7,087 bases of DNA from DATEMK01 sp035275625 (GTDB taxonomy: Bacteria > Bacteroidota > Bacteroidia > AKYH767-A > OLB10): the NCBI GenBank assembly GCA_035275625.1, contig DATEMK010000116.1, positions 1 to 7,087 on the forward strand, given 5' to 3'. Shown piece by piece: positions 1 to 5,363 of this stretch. The notes below the pieces were generated by a model, which had not been told where the DNA came from, ran no database searches, and saw only the letters and a program-made list of their open reading frames with translations. A program made the translations under genes and the position numbers. The stretch's first letter is position 1; the number at the start of each line of letters is the position of its first letter.

Positions 1-303
1 ATAATTATTCGTTCACCATATAAAAATGGCTGTTTACCTATTAATATTTGATTTGGCGTCAAATAATATGATCGTAATTAATTTCTTATTTGTCTTTAAC
101 AAAAAAACATGTTATTGTCGGCTAAAAACTGATTTGTGAATAGAACATTGAATGAACCCTTTTGATAAAAAGAGGAGACAACAATTTCCAAAAAAAAACG
201 GGGCAGTTCATCTTAAAAGTTTATTGATTTTGAGGAATAAAGTTAACACCGGTATCCGGAACTTTTTTAAAGCAAAACAAGGAAATCAAATCTAAAAAAG
301 TTG

Positions 304-334
304 TTGATTATGTGGGAATTGTTTAGCACTTTTG
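304..334 (+). promoter_or_regulatory. Candidate Bacteroidota promoter for the LuxR-type gene
   Basis: TTG at 304-306 is followed after 20 bases by CACTTTTG at 327-334. The known Bacteroidota consensus is TTG or TTTG, then about 17-23 bases, then TAnnTTTG, so only the first base of the -7 element deviates. Transcription would start near 340. This gives a leader of about 130 bases that contains the whole branched structure at 362-440. The assignment is inference from motif and spacing only. Confidence 0.3.
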
Positions 335-361
335 TTCGTGAATCCAATGCCTTTTTTAGGG

Positions 362-440
362 ATTGCAGGTAGGGGCAAACAGCCAGTGGTTGTTTGAGCC
401 GGCCATTGCGAAAGCAAAGCTGAATAGCTTTACCTGCAAT
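362..440 (+). other. Branched inverted-repeat structure, possible leader RNA
   Basis: ATTGCAGGTA (362-371) and TACCTGCAAT (431-440) form a perfect 10-bp outer stem. Three smaller hairpins can fold inside. The first has AAACA (377-381) with TGTTT (391-395), extended by GGC (374-376) with GCC (398-400) across a 2-base bulge. The second has TTGC (406-409), a GAAA tetraloop, and GCAA (414-417). The third has AGCT (418-421), a four-base GAAT loop, and AGCT (426-429). The outer stem can be lengthened by TGCC (348-351) with GGCA (441-444) across a 10-base bulge. It ends 30 bases before the start codon at 471. I recognise no tRNA, riboswitch or integron attC pattern. It could be a leader RNA, a small RNA, or a dispersed repeat. 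Confidence 0.45.
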
Positions 441-470
441 GGCAAAGCACTAAAATAAAAAAAGTAAAAC

Positions 471-950
471 ATGAAATTTGGAGTACAACTAAGCACAAAG
501 CGTAAAGAAATTCTCCTTTATTGCATTTCCATGGCCTCATTATTATTTTTGCTTAAATGGCTCGAAGCGCATTTCATTGTTTTTAATTATCGTCTTGATT
601 TTTTTATTGGTGCCATTGCCATCCTGTTTACGGTTTTGGGTATTTGGTTAGCGCTTAAACTTGTGAAGCCAAAAGTGGAAACCCGTATTATAGAAAAGGA
701 AGTTTATATAGATAATTCAGCCCAAACGGAGATTAACCAGCAAGAGATAGCAAAACTGGGCATAAGCAGGCGCGAACTGGATGTATTAAATTTAATGTCT
801 GCCGGGTTAAGTAATGAGGAAATTGCCGGGAAATTATTTATAAGTTTGAATACGGTAAAAACACATTCCTCCAATATTTTTTTGAAACTGGACGTAAAAA
901 GGCGGACACAGGCGGTAGAAAAAGCCAAACGACTGAATCTTATTCGTTAG
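471..950 (+). CDS. Membrane-anchored LuxR-type helix-turn-helix regulator
   Basis: This 159-residue protein probably binds DNA from the cytoplasmic face of the inner membrane. Two hydrophobic segments (about residues 14-30 and 43-65) are visible at the N terminus. A charged linker follows (about 66-92, including IIEKEVYIDN). A LuxR/GerE-type helix-turn-helix fills residues 96-157, with the typical 'SRRELDVLNLMSAGLSNEEIA' pattern at 99-119 and a recognition helix around 125-140 (NTVKTHSSNI). There is no receiver, PAS or autoinducer-binding domain, so it is not a classic response regulator; the membrane part may act as the sensor. The ATG at 471 is preferred because the first membrane segment follows it directly. 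No Shine-Dalgarno sequence is seen, as is usual in Bacteroidota. It lies 189 bases upstream of a DUF4199 gene on the same strand. The DNA-binding domain is secure; the target genes and signal are unknown. Confidence 0.9.
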   Translation: MKFGVQLSTKRKEILLYCISMASLLFLLKWLEAHFIVFNYRLDFFIGAIAILFTVLGIWLALKLVKPKVETRIIEKEVYIDNSAQTEINQQEIAKLGISRRELDVLNLMSAGLSNEEIAGKLFISLNTVKTHSSNIFLKLDVKRRTQAVEKAKRLNLIR

Positions 951-969
951 AAGCGTTAAATTTTATTTC

Positions 970-1022
970 TTTAAACCACATAGAAACATAGTTTTGTTTT
1001 CTATGTTCCTTTGTGGTTTAAA
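970..1022. repeat. 22-bp inverted repeat with 9-base loop
   Basis: The arms at 970-991 and 1001-1022 match at 20 of 22 positions, around the loop TTTTGTTTT. The outer halves contain TTTAAACCACA and TGTGGTTTAAA; the inner ends are CATAG and CTATG. The left arm also contains CATAG twice (979-983 and 987-991). It begins 20 bases after the regulator's stop codon. From memory, similar AACCACATAG / CTATGTGGTT palindromes recur between genes in Bacteroidota, so this is probably a dispersed REP-like repeat. It could also protect the 3' end of the transcript. That wider occurrence was not checked. Confidence 0.75.
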
Positions 1023-1024
1023 AC

Positions 1025-1079
1025 TCATACTTTGGTATGAAAATAAGCAGCACAACAGAAAAATCGCCCGAAAGTATGA
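1025..1079. promoter_or_regulatory. TCATAC/GTATGA motif cluster, possible operator
   Basis: TCATACTTT (1025-1033) is the exact reverse complement of AAAGTATGA (1071-1079). A further GTATGA (1035-1040) makes a short hairpin with the first copy, TCATAC-TTTG-GTATGA. Three copies of one 6-base half-site therefore lie between the regulator gene and its neighbour, just upstream of the promoter-like element at 1102. Binding by the LuxR-type protein is a guess from position; no known operator is recognised. Confidence 0.3.
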
Positions 1080-1101
1080 ATGGAAAAGATGAAAGCGAGA
1101 G

Positions 1102-1109
1102 TACTTTTG
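1102..1109 (+). promoter_or_regulatory. -7 promoter element (TAnnTTTG) for the DUF4199 gene
   Basis: TACTTTTG fits the Bacteroidota -7 consensus TAnnTTTG exactly and lies 30 bases before the ATG at 1140. No TTG or TTTG is seen 17-23 bases upstream, so the site would be weak or would need an activator. That would suit the neighbouring regulator, but this is inference. Confidence 0.35.
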
Positions 1110-1139
1110 CCGCATATTAATCAATAAAAAATAAATATC

Positions 1140-1688
1140 ATGAAAAAAAATAGTATAGTATTCGGAATAATTTCAGGAGCAATAATCAGCACGTTCATGG
1201 GAATCTCAATGTATATAATGGGCTGCGGCAGTGGCGATATGGATGGTGGAAGCACCAGCATGATTATAGGCTTTAGCGCCATGGCGGTAGCATTCTCCTT
1301 TATATTTGTGGGCATTAAAAATTTCCGCGACAAACAAAATGGCGGAACAATAACATTCGGCAAGGGGTTTTTGCTCGGCTTTATGATCAGCCTTATTGCC
1401 TCCACCATGTATGTCATTACCTGGGCAGTAGAATTCCATTACTTTATGCCCGATTTTATAGACAAGTACTCTGCCATGCAGGTTAAGCAATTGCACGAAA
1501 GCGGTATTTCGGGTGCTGCCCTTGACGAAGCCGTTAAAGGCATAGAAAAGGAAAGTTACAATTATAAACACAACCCGTTTTTCTTTGCCATGTACACCTA
1601 TATGGAAATACTTCCTGTCGGAATTATAATAACCCTGGTAAGCGCTTTGATCCTTAAAAGAAAAACACCTGTAACCGTCTTGCAATAG
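1140..1688 (+). CDS. DUF4199 family membrane protein
   Basis: This 182-residue inner-membrane protein has four hydrophobic segments (about residues 5-27, 41-59, 75-98 and 148-173). It matches the DUF4199 pattern seen across Bacteroidota: a small first helix, then 'FIFVGIKNFRDKQNGG' (54-69), then ITFGKGFLLGFMISLIAS (71-88), followed by a soluble loop with charged residues (about 100-147) before the last helix. The loop includes a short amphipathic stretch, 'SAMQVKQLHESG'. The family has no established biochemical role. The ATG at 1140 begins a Met-Lys-Lys start followed directly by the first helix. The next gene is 27 bases downstream on the same strand, which indicates co-transcription with the SRPBCC protein. 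A long antisense ORF within this gene has no recognisable family and is treated as a shadow. Family assignment is fairly secure from the 'RDKQNGG-ITFGKGF' core; function is unknown. Confidence 0.85.
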   Translation: MKKNSIVFGIISGAIISTFMGISMYIMGCGSGDMDGGSTSMIIGFSAMAVAFSFIFVGIKNFRDKQNGGTITFGKGFLLGFMISLIASTMYVITWAVEFHYFMPDFIDKYSAMQVKQLHESGISGAALDEAVKGIEKESYNYKHNPFFFAMYTYMEILPVGIIITLVSALILKRKTPVTVLQ

Positions 1689-1715
1689 TTATAGGAAAAT
1701 TAAAAAATTATAATA

Positions 1716-2249
1716 ATGAATATCATAATTACAATCCTGCTTGTAGTGGCAGGCATCATTGCCCTGCTGTTAATCGTTGCGCTTTTCATGAAGAGGGAAC
1801 ATTATGTCAGGCGTGAAATTATCATCAATGCGCCCCGGCAAAAAGTATTTGACTTTTTAAAACTGCTCAAAAACCAGGAGCAGTTCAACAAATGGGCAAA
1901 GACTGACCCTGGCAGGAAAGAAGAATTCAAAGGAACAGACGGAACAATTGGATTTATTTATTCCTGGAGCGGAAATAAAAGTGCCGGCCAGGGAGAAAAA
2001 GAAATTAAGAATATTGTTGAAGGCAAAAGAATTGAAACAGAAATTCGTTTTGTAAAACCAATGCGGGTCTCTGCCAGTGTTATTTTTGAGACAGAATCTT
2101 TACCCGGTGATCAAACCAAAGTAAACCTAATCAATACAGGTACATTGAAATATCCTTTGAACATAATGATACCAATGGCAGAAAAAAATTTTCCAAAAGA
2201 TATGGATGAAAGTTTGTCAGCTTTGAAAAAGATTCTCGAAAAACCGTAA
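1716..2249 (+). CDS. Membrane-anchored SRPBCC (polyketide cyclase-like) protein
   Basis: The 177-residue product has one N-terminal membrane segment (about residues 3-24), followed by KREHYVRREIIINAP, which opens an SRPBCC/START-like fold. Typical features of the polyketide_cyc2 group follow: 'APRQKVFDFLKLLKNQEQFNKW' spans residues 39-60, a 'GTIGFIYSWSG' strand pair lies around 76-86, an 'EKEIKNIVEGKRIETEIRF' segment at 94-112, and a closing amphipathic helix at about 155-175 (MAEKNFPKDMDESLSALKKIL). These folds hold a hydrophobic ligand such as a lipid in a cavity; no catalytic residue can be named. The anchor would place the domain at the inner membrane, probably facing the cytoplasm because positive residues follow the helix. 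It is the last gene of this group, 27 bases after the DUF4199 gene and 182 bases before the next one. The fold is confident; the ligand is unknown. Confidence 0.87.
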   Translation: MNIIITILLVVAGIIALLLIVALFMKREHYVRREIIINAPRQKVFDFLKLLKNQEQFNKWAKTDPGRKEEFKGTDGTIGFIYSWSGNKSAGQGEKEIKNIVEGKRIETEIRFVKPMRVSASVIFETESLPGDQTKVNLINTGTLKYPLNIMIPMAEKNFPKDMDESLSALKKILEKP

Positions 2250-2278
2250 TCACACCACACCCGCTCGTCCTTTTAGGT

Positions 2279-2290
2279 TTGCAGCTGCAA
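2279..2290. repeat. Perfect 12-base palindrome after the SRPBCC gene
   Basis: TTGCAGCTGCAA is self-complementary and lies 30 bases after the stop codon at 2249. As RNA it could form only a tight hairpin, and no T-run follows closely, so it is not a standard terminator. It could be a protein-binding site. A 12-base palindrome can also arise by chance. Confidence 0.25.
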
Positions 2291-2381
2291 GTGTCCGGAA
2301 GACAAGTTAAATAAGTTTTAGTGCTTTTTCAGGATCTTCTGCTGATTCATGCAAAAAATACAATCATGCGCTTACGTTACT

Positions 2382-2415
2382 TTTGATAAATAAATATTAT
2401 CTATCTTTATCTTGA
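2382..2415 (+). promoter_or_regulatory. Candidate promoter of the exported-protein operon
   Basis: TTTG at 2382-2385 is followed either by TATCTTTA (2402-2409, spacing 16) or by TATCTTGA (2408-2415, spacing 22). Both resemble the Bacteroidota -7 element TAnnTTTG with one or two mismatches. The ATG of the GH16 gene is at 2431, so the leader would be short (about 10-20 bases). This is the only sizeable gap upstream of the four-gene run, so a promoter is expected here; the exact site is tentative. Confidence 0.4.
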
Positions 2416-2430
2416 CAAAATAAACCTTCC

Positions 2431-3768
2431 ATGAAAAATCCTTTCTTTAAACTCCTTTTTATTTTATTTTGTTTTTATTCTTTTTCATTAAAAGCCCAGT
2501 TTCCTCCTGCCGATTCTTCTTATGAGTTAGTTTTTTATGATGAGTTTGATACTATTTTTCCGGGTACAATAATTAATGACAGCCTCTGGGATAGAACACC
2601 CCCGTGGAATCAAGGCACTAATATTACAGGAAATGTCAATTGTTGCGTTAATCCCGGTTCTGGTTGCGATACTTCAGGGTATATATATTGGGATGTCGCT
2701 TATAAAATTCGAAATCCATCAGATTCTTCAACAATTAAAATTAGCAACGGTACCTGCAAGCTTCTTACAAACAAAGTGGATACTGTGGGAGAAGTCTGGA
2801 ATTGGCCCGAATGTGATCCCGTGACCGATACAGCTGTAACAGGGACACCATGCCAATATGATACGTGTCTTCTTGCTCAAGATTCTACATATTATTGCTA
2901 TACAATAGATACAATCCCTTTCAAATATACTTCAGGTGAACTTTATTCCAGGCAAATGTTCAAGTATGGCTATTTTGAAATAAAATTCAAGCTGCCTCCC
3001 TTACCAGTACCTCCGAATAATTTTCGGGGGCATGGTGCAAATTTTTTTCTGTATGCTGCAAACCCTGCTTCAGGAAATTGGTGGAGCGAAATTGACATTT
3101 TTGAATTAAATGCCTTTAATTCTACTTATGGAGACACGAGTGACTTTACTTCAAGCGTGCATTATTCAAACAAAGATTCCTCATGGCATCCGTTTGCTCA
3201 CGTAGATCCTGGGAATATTACAAATAATGTATGGCACATTGCCGCGTGTTGGTGGACCCCGGAATTCATAAAAATTTACCTCGATGATACATTGATTCTT
3301 TCTGTTCAGAATGATACCTTAATTCCAACAGACAGTCTGATTAAAATGCCGATTTTTATTGACACCAGCAATCCGGCTTCAAATTTTTGTACAAATTTTG
3401 ATACCGTAAATACTCAATTTCCCTATACTTATGAAATTGACTATGTCAGGGTTTATCAGTTAAAACAACAATGTGATACCGATAAAGTATATTGTAACGT
3501 TACAGAAAGCACCTTTGAAAGCAGATTATACAATTCGTTAACTATTGGAGGCGACAGCTGTGTGGCAACTTTTACAAGTGGTGCTAATGTTACCGGTTTA
3601 GGCAATGAATATGTTTTGCTCGATGAGGGTTTTTATTTTGATAATACAAGCCAGGGATATTTTGATGTAAAAGATTGTTTTACCGGGCAATTTTCAGAAA
3701 GGGTATCTCAACCTTTAATTCCCTTACCTCCTCCAATAAGCTGGTTGCGAAAATTTCATTATAAATAA
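2431..3768 (+). CDS. Secreted family 16 glycoside hydrolase (GH16-like)
   Basis: This 445-residue exported enzyme probably cleaves a beta-linked glucan or galactan; the substrate cannot be told. A signal peptide (1-23) ends in KAQ. The GH16 domain runs from about 31 to 343. YELVFYDEFD (31-40) opens it, YTSGELYSRQMFKYGYFEIKF (166-186) is the typical mid-domain strand pair, and NVWHIAACWWTPEFIKIYLDD spans 266-286. YEIDYVRVY (334-342) closes it. The active-site motif is WSEIDIFE: E220 is the expected nucleophile, D222 the assisting residue and E225 the acid/base, all present in the ExDxxE order. A long Cys-rich insert (about 70-160, with C71, C72, C79, C109, C128, C141, C146 and C156) is unusual for the family. 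Residues about 358-416 resemble the short '3-coathanger' stack domain found near the C termini of Bacteroidota exported proteins. No T9SS sorting tail follows, unlike the next gene. The neighbour starts 5 bases after the stop. Confidence 0.88.
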   Translation: MKNPFFKLLFILFCFYSFSLKAQFPPADSSYELVFYDEFDTIFPGTIINDSLWDRTPPWNQGTNITGNVNCCVNPGSGCDTSGYIYWDVAYKIRNPSDSSTIKISNGTCKLLTNKVDTVGEVWNWPECDPVTDTAVTGTPCQYDTCLLAQDSTYYCYTIDTIPFKYTSGELYSRQMFKYGYFEIKFKLPPLPVPPNNFRGHGANFFLYAANPASGNWWSEIDIFELNAFNSTYGDTSDFTSSVHYSNKDSSWHPFAHVDPGNITNNVWHIAACWWTPEFIKIYLDDTLILSVQNDTLIPTDSLIKMPIFIDTSNPASNFCTNFDTVNTQFPYTYEIDYVRVYQLKQQCDTDKVYCNVTESTFESRLYNSLTIGGDSCVATFTSGANVTGLGNEYVLLDEGFYFDNTSQGYFDVKDCFTGQFSERVSQPLIPLPPPISWLRKFHYK

Positions 3769-3773
3769 AACAC

Positions 3774-5360
3774 ATGAAAACTAATTGTGTCTTCTTTTTG
3801 ATAATTTTTATGTTAAGCATTGTTTTTAATTCATCTTCACAAACCTTTCAAAAAACCTATGGCGGAATAAATAATGATTATGGCCAATCAGTAGCACAGA
3901 CAACAGACAGTGGTTTTATAATTGCTGGTGTTACATACAGCTATGCATCGGGAAATATAAATTGTGATATGTATCTTATCAAAACTGATGTAAAAGGCGA
4001 CACTGTTTGGACAAAAACGTTTGGAAATATTGATATTGATCGCGCCAATTCTGTTGCTCAAACTTTAGATGGCGGCTATATTCTCACTGGATCGACCTCC
4101 TATTTCAGTGGAGCAGTACTTTACTTGGTTAAAACCGATTCGTTTGGCAATATACTTTGGTCAAAAACCATTCCGGCTGGTATCGCCTGCTTAGGTAATT
4201 CAGTCAGGCAGGTACCCTCTGACAGCGGTTATATTATAGGGGGAAGTGCCCTCCAATGGGGCATGATGCAATCTTATGTATATTTAATTAGAACAGATTC
4301 ACAAGGCGATACCCTATGGGTAAAAACATTTGGAGAAAATGCATATTTTGACGGTGCCTATTCTGTTACACAGGCTGACGATGGTGGATTTGCTGTTTCC
4401 GGATATACAATATCAGGTGCAGGAGGTTATGATATTTATATCGTTAAATTTGACGCAGCAGGGAATATGCTTTGGAAAAAAAGCTTTGGAGGTACAGCCA
4501 ATGAATATGGATATTCAATAGCAAGAACTTCGGATAACGGCTATATTATTAGTGGCTCCACAAATAGTTTCGGAGCGGGAGTGGATGATGTTTATTTAAT
4601 AAAAACAAATGATATTGGTGATACTTTATGGACAAGGACTTATGGAGGTTCTGGAAATGATCAGGGATATTTTCTACAACAAACCTTTGATAATGGTTTT
4701 ATTGTTTGCGGCAGCACGAACAGTTTTGGTGCAGGTAGCAATGATGTTTATATAATTAAAACTGATTCAAGCGGTAATGTGATTTGGAGCAAGACTTATG
4801 GCGGCAGTGGAAATGATAATGGTCATTCGATTTATCAAACATTAGATAACGGATATATAATTACAGGAGTGACAGAAAGTTTCGGTGCTGGTGACTCAGA
4901 TGTTTATCTTATTAAAACTGATGCTTTTGGTAACAGTGGATGCAATGAAATTAATGTAGTCACAATAATGGGCACACCACCATCTATTGTTTCCGATCCG
5001 GTAACTATATTTGGTAATGATGTTGAGTCTTCAATTCCAGTTGGAGCTGCAATCGGAAATGGAAGCATTGTTAACACTCTTTGTACAAATGTTAATATTA
5101 AAGAAATAACAATAGCAGAATCATTTATTATTTATCCGAACCCTGCTCAGAGTAAAATTAACATCAAATTAAAAGTTCCATCTGAAAAATTCGAAATAAA
5201 GTTATTTGACGTAACAGGACAAATTATTTTAGAAAAGAGCATGAAAAATATTTCCAATTCAATCAATATTGCTTTACCTGAACTATCAAATGGAATTTAT
5301 TTTTTAAACTTAAGAAATGAAAAATATAATATGAGTGAAAAAGTATTTATTAAGAATTAA
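3774..5360 (+). CDS. Seven-repeat beta-propeller protein with T9SS sorting tail
   Basis: This 528-residue protein is exported by a signal peptide (1-23, ending SSQ) and then handed to the type IX secretion system. Residues 25-390 hold seven tandem repeats of 50-55 residues. The consensus begins KTYGGSGND-G-S, continues 'QT-DNGYII-GSTNSFGAG' and 'DVYLIKTD--GDTLW', and ends in Trp at 79, 129, 182, 234, 286 and 338. The seventh repeat has Cys 390 instead of Trp. This pattern resembles SBBP-type propeller repeats, so a seven-bladed beta-propeller is likely. Propellers usually bind ligands or partner proteins; no catalytic residues are seen. A spacer (391-445) leads to a type A sorting domain (about 447-528): FIIYPNPAQSKINIKL, FEIKLFDVTGQIILEKS and ELSNGIYFLNLRNE. 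It lies 5 bases after the GH16 gene and 3 bases before the next. Its exact role is unknown, but surface attachment is strongly indicated. Confidence 0.9.
   Translation: MKTNCVFFLIIFMLSIVFNSSSQTFQKTYGGINNDYGQSVAQTTDSGFIIAGVTYSYASGNINCDMYLIKTDVKGDTVWTKTFGNIDIDRANSVAQTLDGGYILTGSTSYFSGAVLYLVKTDSFGNILWSKTIPAGIACLGNSVRQVPSDSGYIIGGSALQWGMMQSYVYLIRTDSQGDTLWVKTFGENAYFDGAYSVTQADDGGFAVSGYTISGAGGYDIYIVKFDAAGNMLWKKSFGGTANEYGYSIARTSDNGYIISGSTNSFGAGVDDVYLIKTNDIGDTLWTRTYGGSGNDQGYFLQQTFDNGFIVCGSTNSFGAGSNDVYIIKTDSSGNVIWSKTYGGSGNDNGHSIYQTLDNGYIITGVTESFGAGDSDVYLIKTDAFGNSGCNEINVVTIMGTPPSIVSDPVTIFGNDVESSIPVGAAIGNGSIVNTLCTNVNIKEITIAESFIIYPNPAQSKINIKLKVPSEKFEIKLFDVTGQIILEKSMKNISNSINIALPELSNGIYFLNLRNEKYNMSEKVFIKN
3846..4943 (+). 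repeat. Seven tandem 52-codon repeats (propeller blades)
   Basis: The block encodes residues 25-390 of the preceding product. Successive Trp landmarks are spaced 50, 53, 52, 52 and 52 codons apart. Blades 5, 6 and 7 are most alike (NSFGAG or ESFGAG, then DVY-IKT), while blades 2 and 3 have lost the YGG start. At DNA level the copies have diverged in third positions, so this is an old protein-level repeat and not a recent expansion. Confidence 0.85.
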
Positions 5361-5363
5361 AAA

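Larger units (their letters stand above)
1..470. other. Non-coding stretch at the left edge, with structured 3' part
   Basis: No convincing gene was found on either strand. The left edge is open for only about 16 codons in frame 1 before a stop, so a clipped upstream gene cannot be supported. A 47-codon ORF (152-295) is rich in Lys and Arg but looks like chance. At 249-270 a CCGG-TAT-CCGG mini-hairpin is followed by six T residues; as a terminator it would be very weak. The stretch from about 304 to 470 carries a candidate promoter and a branched inverted-repeat structure, listed separately. Confidence 0.6.
951..1139. other. Intergenic region rich in inverted repeats
   Basis: These 189 bases separate the regulator gene from the DUF4199 gene. 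They hold a 22-bp imperfect inverted repeat (970-1022), a second group of TCATAC/GTATGA motifs (1025-1079), and a perfect TAnnTTTG element (1102-1109). No T-run follows the large hairpin, so it is not a standard intrinsic terminator. The promoter-like element suggests that the downstream pair can be transcribed independently of the regulator. Confidence 0.55.

Noticed and set aside
152..295. 47-codon forward ORF encoding a Lys/Arg-rich peptide (MNPFDKKRRQQF...)
   Set aside because: It starts immediately after an in-frame stop, has no ribosome-binding signal or recognisable family, and this length is expected by chance in AT-rich DNA. Conservation in relatives would change this view.
362..440. 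Integron attC site or tRNA-like element
   Set aside because: There are no RYYYAAC/GTTRRRY core sites at the ends and no anticodon or T-loop signatures, and the 10-bp outer stem does not fit a tRNA acceptor.
704..928. Antisense ORF within the LuxR-type gene
   Set aside because: It lies opposite the conserved helix-turn-helix coding region and resembles no known protein.
970..1022. Intrinsic terminator for the regulator gene
   Set aside because: The stem is strong but AT-rich, and it is followed by AACTCATAC instead of a T-run.
1206..1685. 159-codon antisense ORF across the DUF4199 gene
   Set aside because: It mirrors the coding frame of a well-recognised family on the + strand and shows no domain, signal peptide or promoter of its own.
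2576..2824. Forward ORF in another frame inside the GH16 gene
   Set aside because: The GH16 frame continues with conserved motifs on both sides, so this is a shadow frame and not a frameshifted piece.
3846..4943. CRISPR-like or satellite DNA repeats
   Set aside because: The repetition is at the protein level with diverged codons and a 150-165 base period, without identical DNA repeats or spacers.
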